A stretch of DNA of 64,000 bases, taken from assembly GCA_903888485.1 (NCBI GenBank), contig CAISTS010000011.1, positions 1-64,000 of the forward strand, given 5' to 3'. A program made the translations under genes and the position numbers. The stretch comes from an uncultured bacterium (GTDB taxonomy: Bacteria > Pseudomonadota > Alphaproteobacteria > Rhodospirillales > Rhodospirillaceae). The notes under the pieces are model-generated. The model worked only from the letters and a program-made list of their open reading frames with translations, was not told where the DNA came from and made no database searches. Below are positions 17,322-25,005 of this stretch, piece after piece; the stretch's first letter is position 1, and each line of letters starts with the position of its first letter.

Positions 17322-18413
17322 ATGCCAATCCCCGGTGCACTGACGCTTGAAGAAGGCGTCGCCCGTCACATGGCGTTCCTTGAGAAGGCCAAGCGCCGCA
17401 TTATCCGGGAACGCGAGGCTAAAGCCGCCGCGAAGGTACGCGCGACCAAGACGCGCATGGCCGAGAACCTCGCGGCCGAAGGCCGCGGCAGCGACACCGA
17501 AGTAGCGCACGTCACACCGGGTGAGATGGTGATCCCGCGTGTATTTCAGACACCGGAAGTGATGGCGGCAATCGCCAAGGTGGCGGCGGCCCACGGCGTG
17601 CCGTTGGACCGCTTCCGCGTCGGCGATGTCCATAACAGCGTCAACCGGAAGACGGGGGCACCGGAGTTTATCTTTGACGACACCTGGCAGGGCACCTCGC
17701 CGTTGCTCAGCATCGTCAACGCCGAGACGATCGCACGCAGCCCCATGTTGTCAGGAAATCCCTTGTCGAGCGTGACATCGGGCTTCGATCGATGGGCGTC
17801 GACGCCCATCAACATCGACTACACCGATGCCGGACTATTTGGCGTAGGAGCGAACGCACCCTACCGCTACAACGGACCGCAAATTGAAGAAATCACAGTC
17901 ACCGCGCCGCGCGCCACAAATCCTCCCTATTCGGGTGGTCCTATGGTTCAGGTTGGCGGCAACATCCCATACAACGGCGACTTGGCTCTTCCGGGCGGAG
18001 ATACAGTAAGCGGCAACGTCGCGCGCACCCAAGAGGAGCGCAACCGTTTGATGCTCGGCGGCGCTTTGCGCAATATCCCGGCGGGCCCTATTGGGATGGC
18101 TGGCGGCGCAGCAGGAGGATATCTGGACGCCCTCAAGAATTGGACGGATCGCGTATGGAAACATCATGAATGGGATTATAAAGACAAGCCGCCATACGAA
18201 GATTTCGGTGGCAACTACAATTGCGGCGCCACAGGCGCTCAGCTGTTGCCCGAGTGGGCTCTCCAACGTGGGGCGGGCGTAGCTCAAATGCTCTTCGGTC
18301 CGCGCGATCCGAGCAATGGCACGCCGTTCGGGGGCAGACCTTACGGCAACCAAGTCGAAGATGTAGACGCCATTGCGAAGGGGTTTGACTATGGGCAGTC
18401 TCGAAGGTGGTAA
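17322..18413 (+). CDS. Candidate polymorphic toxin (phage-like N-module, type-44-like C-terminus)
   Basis: 363 residues from ATG 17322 (a TTG at 17289 is an alternative). N-terminus: helical, charged 1-45. About 46-110: a module seen in phage and effector proteins (DTEVAHVTPGEMVIPR, then VGDVHNSVNRKTGAPEF). About 185-200: the linker QIEEITVTAPRA, common before toxin domains. C-terminus from about 265: WTDRVWKHHEWDY, FGGNYNCGATGAQLL, GAGVAQMLFG and IAKGFDYG, which resembles bacterial toxin type 44, a predicted nuclease domain (my recognition, unverified). No signal peptide. Followed by an overlapping lipoprotein gene. An orphan copy of the NSxNxKTGAP linker occurs downstream. Delivery route unknown. 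Confidence 0.55.
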   Translation: MPIPGALTLEEGVARHMAFLEKAKRRIIREREAKAAAKVRATKTRMAENLAAEGRGSDTEVAHVTPGEMVIPRVFQTPEVMAAIAKVAAAHGVPLDRFRVGDVHNSVNRKTGAPEFIFDDTWQGTSPLLSIVNAETIARSPMLSGNPLSSVTSGFDRWASTPINIDYTDAGLFGVGANAPYRYNGPQIEEITVTAPRATNPPYSGGPMVQVGGNIPYNGDLALPGGDTVSGNVARTQEERNRLMLGGALRNIPAGPIGMAGGAAGGYLDALKNWTDRVWKHHEWDYKDKPPYEDFGGNYNCGATGAQLLPEWALQRGAGVAQMLFGPRDPSNGTPFGGRPYGNQVEDVDAIAKGFDYGQSRRW

Positions 18414-18801
18414 GATTTATAGTCGCTGCCTCTTAGCCCTCGCGGCCCTTGGAGCGCTAACGGCCTGCGACCCCGACATTCGACGCATGGAAATTGCTTC
18501 GGAGGTCTCACCCGACGGGCGGATGCGCGCCGTCCTCTATCGGGAGCTAGGTGGTCCGGCAGTAGTTGGCGTTTATTACGCGCTTTATCTTACTGAGCAT
18601 AATGAAGCGGAAGACTTCTCAAGGCGCCAGTTTTTGGCGCGTTACGTGGAAGGCGTATCATTGAGCTGGAACGAAAGAGTGCTCACCGTCTCCTACACGA
18701 AGGGCAGAATAAGCGACTTCGATAGCAATTGGAGGTCTCTGAAGGATGACTATTACGTGGAAGTGCGGCTTGATCCAAAATGCACTGAGATGTGCTTCTA
18801 G
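18391..18801 (+). CDS. Lipoprotein, candidate immunity protein
   Basis: 136 residues from ATG 18391, preceded by GAAGGGG. It overlaps the end of the candidate toxin by 23 bases, so the two are coupled. Lipobox LGALTAC with Cys26 predicts a lipid-anchored periplasmic protein. The remainder has alternating strands and ends RLDPKCTEMCF with two Cys. I recognise no family. Coupling to the toxin-like gene suggests immunity, but a periplasmic immunity protein for a presumed nuclease would be unexpected, so that pairing is uncertain. GC is lower than in the flanking flagellar genes. Confidence 0.6.
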   Translation: MGSLEGGKIYSRCLLALAALGALTACDPDIRRMEIASEVSPDGRMRAVLYRELGGPAVVGVYYALYLTEHNEAEDFSRRQFLARYVEGVSLSWNERVLTVSYTKGRISDFDSNWRSLKDDYYVEVRLDPKCTEMCF

Positions 18802-19098
18802 CTTGAAGTCGAGCTCCGCGCCGCGCAACAGCATCAATCCCAAGACCGGCGCTCCGGGGTTCGACTACGACCGGGATCTGAAAACCGTCGAGAGCGCGAC
18901 GGCCATTGCCAGCAGCTCGTTTTTGACAAGCGATCCCTGGTCAAGTGCGTCTTCGCCCTATCGCCGCAGGGCAATGCGTTTGGGCTTGATCCTCAGGTTC
19001 ATTTTGAAGTGAGGGGCGGAAGTGGACTGCCGCACCGCAACGGCGGTACAATCTACAATCCCTATGACTACTTACCGCCGCTGAATCCTCACGATTAG
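18802..19098 (+). pseudogene. Orphan toxin C-terminal module, frameshifted, M23-peptidase-like end
   Basis: Two frames carry recognisable pieces. One reads RNSINPKTGAPGFDYDRDLK (about 18824-18890), matching the linker NSVNRKTGAPEF of the toxin-like protein upstream. The other, in the frame of the preceding lipoprotein, reads QGNAFGLDPQVHFEVRGG and IYNPYDYLPPLNPHD to TAG 19098, resembling the C-terminus of M23 peptidoglycan endopeptidases (GxHxHFEVR...NPxxYLPP) but with Gln in place of the first His of HxH. A frameshift joins them and there is no full N-terminus. It looks like an orphan cassette of the kind found behind polymorphic toxin genes. Confidence 0.5.
18805..18823 (+). repeat. fliX 3'-end fragment, internal copy
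   Basis: 19 bases matching fliX 17148-17166 at 16 of 19 positions, immediately after the lipoprotein stop and before the orphan module. Short, so chance similarity cannot be excluded. Confidence 0.4.
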
Positions 19099-19102
19099 CC
19101 AA

Positions 19103-19111
19103 GGGGGGGGG
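19103..19111 (+). repeat. G9 homopolymer as ribosome binding region
   Basis: Nine consecutive Gs end six bases before the ATG at 19118 and serve as its only purine-rich ribosome binding site. Slippage would change the spacing and could vary expression. Confidence 0.5.
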
Positions 19112-19117
19112 CGAACT

Positions 19118-19675
19118 ATGTCGGTAAAATTTGTTCTATCGACGCTTTGCGTGGCGTCTTTATGCAGCGCATCTGCTCTGGGCGCCTGTAAACCTCAGCT
19201 CAGCGATTTGGACGAGTCTTTCGGTGTAGGGCAGTTAGGTCGACCCTACACTGAGCTGCTTCCGGCGATTAAACCGCTCGAGTTCTCACAACGAGGAGAT
19301 CCGCGGTGTGTTGGAGTGAACAGGACGCGGTTTGACTGCCAATTTGTCGATGCCAGCGGCATCTTTTACGAGGACGACGGCGAAGGGCTCATTCTCAAAT
19401 CAATTGACGTAACAGAAGTGCGTGACGCCTTCTTGCCTTTTGGCATTACGTCGTATGACAGGCTTGACGACGTCATCAAGAAAACCAAGCCCTTTCGTAA
19501 GCGCGATTTCAAGGTAGAGAAGGAGGGCTTGTATACTTACTACCTCTCCGACGATTGCTATGTAAATGGTCGGGGCGAGGTGTTTTCTGTAAATATCTGG
19601 TTCGATCACGAGGGTTACTTTTGGGCGATGAACGTAACGGCAAAGAAAGCCAAGCTTGGTGACCCCTACCAGTGA
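19118..19675 (+). CDS. Secreted protein, candidate second immunity protein
   Basis: 185 residues with a signal peptide (MSVKFVLSTLCVASLCSASA, cleavage probably before CKP or near ALGA). The mature part has Cys in RCVGV, FDCQF and DDCYV, suggesting disulphides in the periplasm. I recognise no family. It directly follows the orphan M23-like module, and a periplasmic protein would be the right place to neutralise a peptidoglycan hydrolase; this is inference from position. Lower GC than the flagellar genes. It ends two bases before the fliX-tail copy begins to be readable. Confidence 0.6.
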   Translation: MSVKFVLSTLCVASLCSASALGACKPQLSDLDESFGVGQLGRPYTELLPAIKPLEFSQRGDPRCVGVNRTRFDCQFVDASGIFYEDDGEGLILKSIDVTEVRDAFLPFGITSYDRLDDVIKKTKPFRKRDFKVEKEGLYTYYLSDDCYVNGRGEVFSVNIWFDHEGYFWAMNVTAKKAKLGDPYQ

Positions 19676-19742
19676 TCAGCCGTCTGCTCAACGAGACCTG
19701 GCTCCGCGCCGAAGCCCGCTCGCCAAGCTCAACCGGCGTATC
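19672..19742 (+). repeat. fliX 3'-end repeat, copy 2 (degraded)
   Basis: 71 bases aligned with fliX 17127-17198 with one deletion and about a dozen mismatches. In one frame it reads PVISRLLNETWLRAEARS against PVISRLLDEIELRAEVEL in FliX. It marks the distal edge of the accessory cassette. Confidence 0.8.
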
Positions 19743-19930
19743 TAAACCTTATCAATAACACGGGTTAAATAGGTCCGCCGCGCTGCCCGGACCTGCCTCT
19801 TGTTGCGCTGCACGCGCAGACTAAAAGTCACAAAAATTAAATGAATCATATAGATAGACGGCCTTGCGGAGCGCACCCCCGGGCCCATATAGTCCCGCGC
19901 CATTATTAGTGGGGACGTGAGTTGACGCAC

Positions 19931-20347
19931 ATGACCGTTACGCTGTCGCCGGACTATCGGCCAAGCGAGAAAGAACAGTTCATGAGTGCTAAGCAGCTGG
20001 AGTACTTCCGGCGCAAGCTGCTCAACTGGCGCGGTGAGTTGCTCAAGGAGTCGGAAGAGACTCTCGAGAGCCTTCAAGAAGGCGGATTGCAGGAACCGGA
20101 CCTCGCCGACCGTGCGTCGGCGGAGATGGAACGCGCGCTCGAGCTGCGCACCCGCGACCGTGCCCGCAAGCTGATCGCCAAGATCGACGCCGCACTCCAG
20201 CGCATCGAAGATGGTTCCTACGGTTATTGCGAAGAGACCGGCGAGCCCATTAGTCTGAAGCGTCTCGAAGCGCGCCCGATCGCGACGCTGTCGGTGGAAG
20301 CGCAAGAGCGCCACGAGCGCATGGAACGCACGCACCGTTCCGACTAA
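19931..20347 (+). CDS. dksA: DksA-family RNA polymerase-binding factor
   Basis: Binds the RNA polymerase secondary channel and works with ppGpp. 138 residues from ATG 19931 (TTG 19922 is an alternative). The N-terminal YRPSEKEQFM, the coiled coil with the tip DLADRASAE (Asp-x-x-Asp region), and the C-terminal zinc-finger-like fold are present. Only one of four zinc cysteines remains: Cys100, with Thr103, Ser121 and Ala124 replacing the others, as in other alphaproteobacterial DksA proteins. Linkage to fliX and flgH is common in this class. A terminator follows at 20378. Confidence 0.92.
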   Translation: MTVTLSPDYRPSEKEQFMSAKQLEYFRRKLLNWRGELLKESEETLESLQEGGLQEPDLADRASAEMERALELRTRDRARKLIAKIDAALQRIEDGSYGYCEETGEPISLKRLEARPIATLSVEAQERHERMERTHRSD

Positions 20348-20377
20348 GAATTTTCGGGATTACCCGGGACAAACAAA

Positions 20378-20405
20378 AAAGCGCCCTCCGTGAGGAGGGC
20401 GCTTT
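20378..20405. terminator. Bidirectional terminator between dksA and FlaF-like gene
   Basis: AAAGCGCCCTCC / GGAGGGCGCTTT with loop GTGA; A-rich on one side and T-rich on the other, serving both convergent genes. Confidence 0.85.
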
Positions 20406-20438
20406 CGTGCGTTCGGTATGACGCGAGGGAGAAGCCTG

Positions 20439-20792
20439 TTAGCGGCTGGTGCGCTTGTCGAGCAGGCCTTCGGAGATCTGCAGGTTGGTGTTGGTCAACG
20501 CTTCGATCGTCTTGGCGTTGGCGCCGTTCTGCATTTCGAAGGTCTTCTGCGCGACGAAGCTCGACAGGCGGATCAAGTTATCCTTGATCACCAGCGGCAA
20601 CGGGTTTTCCGGAGCGGAGACCAGGGTGCGGATACCGACCCACAGTCTCAAATTCCGATCCAAGGCAGCGGCGAGCCGCTTTTCGTCCTTGGATTCAAAC
20701 GCGCGGCTGATTTCCAGGGCGGCCTGGGTCAGCGCGAGGGCGTCTTCCTCAAATACTGTCAGCGTTGAGGGCGCTGTGCTCATCATGTTCAT
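20439..20792 (-). CDS. FlaF-like paralogue
   Basis: 117 residues from ATG 20792, with GAGGGG nine bases upstream. It shares the FlaF core: NLRLWVGIRTLVSAPENPLP, IKDNLIRLSSFVAQKT and a helix with TIEALTNTNLQISEGL, closely parallel to FLAF at 5184 (PENQLP, IKANIMSLSIFVDKQT, INRNLAAGL). Probably a second flagellin chaperone or activator, or specific for one flagellin or another exported protein. It stands alone, convergent with dksA, downstream of the flgH terminator. Confidence 0.75.
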   Translation of the reverse strand: MNMMSTAPSTLTVFEEDALALTQAALEISRAFESKDEKRLAAALDRNLRLWVGIRTLVSAPENPLPLVIKDNLIRLSSFVAQKTFEMQNGANAKTIEALTNTNLQISEGLLDKRTSR

Positions 20793-20816
20793 CCGTATAT
20801 TCCCCTCTGTTGTCAT

Positions 20817-21130
20817 ACCGGGGCCCGAAGGCCCAAGAAGCGCACGTCCATAAACACGTCCAACACTTCTATGGCTGCCATCTATGCTCGGTAATGGTTA
20901 ACAAACGGTTTTAACTTTTGAGGCTTTTGCCCGTAAAACGGACCTAAGCCCTTCTATCTGCGGTTCAAAAGACCCTGCGCGAGCTGGGGTCGTACAGCGC
21001 GGATTCTTCCGGGAAATCAAGGATGTGAATCCCGGTGCGAGGTGAATGCAATGGTTGAAGAGGGGGGATGGCGGCCGCCAGGTGCCCGCCTGGTCAGCCG
21101 GGGTGGCGTGAAGAAAATCGAAAAATTTTC
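20817..21130. other. Intergenic region between FlaF-like gene and flgH terminator
   Basis: About 310 bases with no supported gene. It presumably carries the promoter of the FlaF-like gene; TTAAC motifs near 20899-20915 are spaced by nine bases and so do not make a standard CtrA box. Confidence 0.4.
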
Positions 21131-21163
21131 AAAAAAAAGGCCGGTGGGATCATCCCACCGGCC
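21131..21163 (-). terminator. Terminator of flgFGAH operon
   Basis: On the minus strand a 12-bp stem GGCCGGTGGGAT / ATCCCACCGGCC followed by eight Ts; 100 bases after the flgH stop. Confidence 0.88.
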
Positions 21164-21263
21164 GAGTTTACTTCTGCGCTGCGTAAAGGCCATGGAGTGC
21201 AGAAAACAGAAGGTGCTGCCGGGACCCGTGAAGGGCCTCCTTCAGCGAAAGCGAAAGGCGCCT

Positions 21264-21998
21264 TTAGAACGGGAAGATCACGTCGAAGATCTGCTGGCCG
21301 TAGCGCGGCTGCTGGACGTCGGTGATGGTGCCGCGCCCGCCGTACGAGATGCGGGCCTCGGCGATCTTGTCCCAAGAGATGGTGTTGTCGGAGCGGATGT
21401 CCTCGGGGCGGATGACGCCCGCGACCTGAAGTTCGCGCAAATCGCCGTTGACGCGCACTTCCTGGCGGCCAGCGACGGCGAGGTTGCCGTTGGGCAGGAC
21501 CTGGAGCACGACCGCGGCGAGGCGGATGCTGATGTTCTCCGAACGGTCGACGCTGCCGGTGCCCGAGAAGGTGCTGTCGGCTTCGGCGCCGACGTGCGGC
21601 TCGGCGTTCTGGATGGGGCTGACGTTGAAGAAGTTCGTGACCGAGGCGTTCTCGCCGCTTTCGCGGCTACGCTGCGTGGTCTGGGCCAGCTGGGCGCGTT
21701 CGTTCTGGATGTTGACGACGACGGTCATCACATCGCCTACCTGCTTCGCGCGCTGGTCCTTGAAGAAGGCGCGCGCACCGGGACGCCACAGCGAGTTGGC
21801 GGCGGGCTCGAGCACCAGCGGCGTGGGCATCGGCATGGTGACCGGGCGGTAGTCCTTGCGCTGGGTCGGGCTGGTGACGGGGCTCAGCGACGGCGGCTCG
21901 CCGATGCGCGACAGGCGCTCGACGCCGCCGCAGCCGGCCAGGGTCGTGCCGGCGAGTACAAGCGCGGTGACTTTGGCGAAGATGGAATGCTTTTTCAT
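21264..21998 (-). CDS. flgH: FlgH, flagellar L-ring lipoprotein
   Basis: Forms the outer-membrane L ring. 244 residues with signal peptide and lipobox LAGC (Cys near 23). Family landmarks include WRPGARAFFKDQRAKQVGDV, the NxR-rich middle, NLAVAGRQEVRVNGDLRELQ and IRPEDIRSDNTI, and the terminal RYGQQIFDVIFPF. Last gene of the flgF-flgG-flgA-flgH operon. Confidence 0.95.
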   Translation of the reverse strand: MKKHSIFAKVTALVLAGTTLAGCGGVERLSRIGEPPSLSPVTSPTQRKDYRPVTMPMPTPLVLEPAANSLWRPGARAFFKDQRAKQVGDVMTVVVNIQNERAQLAQTTQRSRESGENASVTNFFNVSPIQNAEPHVGAEADSTFSGTGSVDRSENISIRLAAVVLQVLPNGNLAVAGRQEVRVNGDLRELQVAGVIRPEDIRSDNTISWDKIAEARISYGGRGTITDVQQPRYGQQIFDVIFPF

Positions 21999-22028
21999 GG
22001 CCGTTGTCCTTTGACGTAACTATTTCTT

Positions 22029-23387
22029 TTATTGAGCCGTGATGCGAACGGTGGTGGCGTCGATGACTTCCGCCATGACCGTCGTCTTCGATTTGGTGTT
22101 GGCGACCTTGATGATCTCGCCGACGCCGCCGGCCTCGAGAGCCTGGCCCTGCACGGTCAGATTCATGGCCCGCGCCGACCAGAGAATGGTGACGAGCTTG
22201 CCGCGCGGCACGGCGATCGGACGCTTCACGTCGAATTTCCGCAAGGTCTGGCCGGCGCGGATGTTGTGCTTGGCCTGCAGGCCGACGAGGGCGTCTTCTT
22301 CAGAGACGGCATTGGAGGCCACGTCGCCCTGGCTCATGCTGACCCAGGAGATGTCTTCGTCGCCGAGCGTTTCGCCGCGATCGAGGTCGCGCGCGGCCAC
22401 GGGCACTTGCACCTGGCGCACGAGCTCGACATCGCCGCGGCGCACCGGAGCGCCCGCCACAAGCATGCGGCGTGAAGTGCGGCCTTGCAGCAGGCTTGCG
22501 TCGGTGATGACGTCCGCGGGCAAGTCGGCGGTATTGAAGGAGACCAAGGCGACGAGGTTCTTGGCAATGGCGCCGCCGCGGGCGACATCGGCCGACAACA
22601 CCGGGATCTCAAGGAGATTCATCCGTTCGACGTCCGTCTCACGCACGGGCAGGCCGGCGCGCAGGAACATCTTCGGCGATTTGCCGACGAGCGCGCGGGC
22701 GTCCGTAATCGTGTCGGGGCGCATCTGATCTTCGGCCACATCGAGCGTGGTCAGCATGTCTTCGGTGATCAGCGTGTTCTTGGCGGCGCCGTCCTTGAGC
22801 GTCGGCACGGTGACGACCGGGAATGACTTGCCGCGCAGGCTGATGAACTGGGCGTCGGGCTGGCCTTGCGGCACTTCCACGACAGCAGTGAATGTCTTGG
22901 CGGCCGCATCGAAATAAGCTTCGCGCACGCCGATGGTGGTGTCGGTGCCAACCGAGACGGTAATCGTCGGCACATTGGTGGCCGGGGCGAGGGAGAAGTT
23001 GGCTGGCATGCCCTTGGCGAGCAGTTCGGCTTTGACTGCCGCGATGATTTCCTGCGGCGCGATCGCCTGGCCGGGCTGGAAGACCACGGCGCGGTCGTAG
23101 GCGTTGGCCGGAGCCCAGTTGAGGCCATAGGTGTTGGCCAGCTTCGACAACCAGTCGCTGGTGAGCACCATGCGCTGACCCGGGCGCGGGGCCTTGGCCA
23201 CAACTTTCTCCGGACGGCTGAGATAGCCGGTGAAGACATCGCCCAGCGTCACGTCGCCACCGGTGACGGTGATCGACGTGTTGAGCTGGAGCGATTCATC
23301 GAGCGTGCTCGCCAGAGTCGGCGCCGCCCAGAGGGCGAACGCAAACGGCAGCGCAGCGAAGAGTCGTGATGCGGAACCGTGGGTCAT
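22029..23387 (-). CDS. flgA: FlgA, P-ring assembly chaperone with three SAF-like repeats
   Basis: Periplasmic chaperone for FlgI. At 452 residues it is longer than typical FlgA. After a signal peptide (ALPFAFALWAAPTLAS) and an N-terminal region, three similar blocks are visible: about 188-253 (ITDARALVGKSPKMFLRAGL), 258-323 (ITDASLLQGRTSRRMLVAGA) and 326-388 (VSEEDALVGLQAKHNIRAGQ). The usual FlgA C-terminal domain follows (VTILWSARAMNLTVQGQALE). The triplication is unusual. Between flgG and flgH. Confidence 0.88.
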   Translation of the reverse strand: MTHGSASRLFAALPFAFALWAAPTLASTLDESLQLNTSITVTGGDVTLGDVFTGYLSRPEKVVAKAPRPGQRMVLTSDWLSKLANTYGLNWAPANAYDRAVVFQPGQAIAPQEIIAAVKAELLAKGMPANFSLAPATNVPTITVSVGTDTTIGVREAYFDAAAKTFTAVVEVPQGQPDAQFISLRGKSFPVVTVPTLKDGAAKNTLITEDMLTTLDVAEDQMRPDTITDARALVGKSPKMFLRAGLPVRETDVERMNLLEIPVLSADVARGGAIAKNLVALVSFNTADLPADVITDASLLQGRTSRRMLVAGAPVRRGDVELVRQVQVPVAARDLDRGETLGDEDISWVSMSQGDVASNAVSEEDALVGLQAKHNIRAGQTLRKFDVKRPIAVPRGKLVTILWSARAMNLTVQGQALEAGGVGEIIKVANTKSKTTVMAEVIDATTVRITAQ

Positions 23388-23412
23388 GGCAACGTACCTG
23401 TTGTTTTAGGCG

Positions 23413-24204
23413 TTACGAGATCTGGTTGAGGGTCGAGGCCATTTCATCGGCCGTCTTGATGACCTTCGAGTTCATTTCGTAAGCGCGCTGGGCGCTGATC
23501 AGGTCGGTGATTTCGGAGACCACGTTGACGTTCGAGGTTTCCAAGAAGCCCTGCAGGATCGTGCCGAAGCCGGGCGCGCCTGGAACACCCAAGGTTTCCT
23601 GACCGGAAGCCGGCGTGACGAGGTACAGGTTGTCACCGGCGGCTTCGAGGCCCGCTTCGTTGGCGAAGGTGGCGATGGCGAACTGGCCGGCCTGGGCGGG
23701 ATCAACCACGCCGTCCTGCTTGTAGAACACCTGGCCTTGGGGGTTGATCGAGATGCTGGTGGCGTCCACCGGGATGGCGCCGACGCCAATGACGGGGAAA
23801 CCGTTGTGGTTGACGATTTCGCCGTTGGGCGAGAGCTGGAACGAACCGTCGCGGGTGTATGAGATTTCGCCGCTCGGTAGTTGGACCTGGAAATAACCTT
23901 TGCCCTGGATGGCGACATCGAGGCTGTTATCGGTCGAGAGCAAGCTGCCCTGCTCGGAGATGCGGTAGACCGCGGCGGTCTTCACACCGAGGCCGAGCTG
24001 CACGCCGGCGGGAACGATCGTACCAGCATCGGACGACGTCGAACCGACGCGACGCAGATCCTGGTACAGGAGGTCGTTGAACTCGGTACGGCGGCGCGAA
24101 TACGCCGTCGTGTTCATGTTGGCGATGTTGTTCGAGATCACTTCGACGTTGGTCTGCATTGCGAGCATACCGGTCGCTGCGATGCTAAGAGCTCGGATAG
24201 CCAT
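23413..24204 (-). CDS. flgG: FlgG, distal rod protein
   Basis: Distal rod subunit, 263 residues, near the standard 262. Starts MAIRALSIAATGMLAMQTNV, has the rod motif EVISNNIANMNTTAYSRRR, and ends AYEMNSKVIKTADEM, then ASTLNQIS. Exported without a signal peptide. Preceded by flgF with 42 bases between. Confidence 0.95.
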   Translation of the reverse strand: MAIRALSIAATGMLAMQTNVEVISNNIANMNTTAYSRRRTEFNDLLYQDLRRVGSTSSDAGTIVPAGVQLGLGVKTAAVYRISEQGSLLSTDNSLDVAIQGKGYFQVQLPSGEISYTRDGSFQLSPNGEIVNHNGFPVIGVGAIPVDATSISINPQGQVFYKQDGVVDPAQAGQFAIATFANEAGLEAAGDNLYLVTPASGQETLGVPGAPGFGTILQGFLETSNVNVVSEITDLISAQRAYEMNSKVIKTADEMASTLNQIS

Positions 24205-24246
24205 GGCTTGTTTCCTTTTCTCTACCCTTGTTCTCTATGCTGGCCG

Positions 24247-25005
24247 CTAAGCACTCATTTGGCGTGTGAAGATATCGGCGGCTTTACGTTTGCGTTCGTT
24301 TTCGGCTTCGACCATCCGCGAGACATCCTGATAGGTGCGGTTGAGCGCGATCAGGCGCGTCATCTCGGTGACGCCGTTGACGTTGGAATCTTCGAGCACG
24401 CCCTGGGCGACGTGCGGATTGGCGACGTTGATAGGCTGGGTGCCGGCGTCGGCGACGAAGGACGTGCCGTCGAGCTGCTTCAACTTACGCTCATCGTCGA
24501 AGCGCACGATGCGGATGCGGTCGATTTGCTCGCCCCTTTGGTCCACGACGGTGCCGTCGCCCTGGACGGTGATTGCGCCGGCTTCCGGCGTAATGATGAT
24601 CGGCGTGTTATTCACCGACATCACCGGGCGGCCGTCTTGCGTGACCAATTGGCCCTGCGCATCAGCCGTAAAGTTGCCGGCGCGGGTGTAGCGGTCGGGC
24701 TGGCCTGGCGCGGCGCCTTGCGTAACGAAGTAGCCTTCGCCCTGAATGGCGAAGTCGTAGGTATTGCTGGTGTAGTTGAACGCGCCCTGGGCGAGGTTGC
24801 GCACCAGGCCGAAGTCGTGGGTGAACGAGACGCTGTCCTTAAAGGTGCGGTCGTTCTGCGGCACCTTGAAGACATACTGCGCGAACAGCGTGTCGGTGCC
24901 TTTGAAGCCGGTCGTGTTCACGTTGGCGAGGTTGTTGGCGACAACCTCGAGCTGGTTCCAAAGCGAACGCTGACGCGACAGCGCGATGTAAGTCGTATTA
25001 TCCAT
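24247..25005 (-). CDS. flgF: FlgF, proximal rod protein
   Basis: Proximal rod subunit, 252 residues from ATG 25005, chosen because GGAGAAGG lies just upstream and the family start MDNTTYIALSRQRSLWNQLE matches; the longer frame from 25203 runs through the promoter region. Contains VVANNLANVNTTGFKGTDTL and the FlgF/FlgG middle QGEGYFVTQ. First gene of the flgFGAH operon, divergent from fliL. Confidence 0.94.
   Translation of the reverse strand: MDNTTYIALSRQRSLWNQLEVVANNLANVNTTGFKGTDTLFAQYVFKVPQNDRTFKDSVSFTHDFGLVRNLAQGAFNYTSNTYDFAIQGEGYFVTQGAAPGQPDRYTRAGNFTADAQGQLVTQDGRPVMSVNNTPIIITPEAGAITVQGDGTVVDQRGEQIDRIRIVRFDDERKLKQLDGTSFVADAGTQPINVANPHVAQGVLEDSNVNGVTEMTRLIALNRTYQDVSRMVEAENERKRKAADIFTRQMSA

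Noticed and set aside
20899-20915. CtrA box near the FlaF-like gene
   Set aside because: TTAAC and TTTAAC are nine bases apart.
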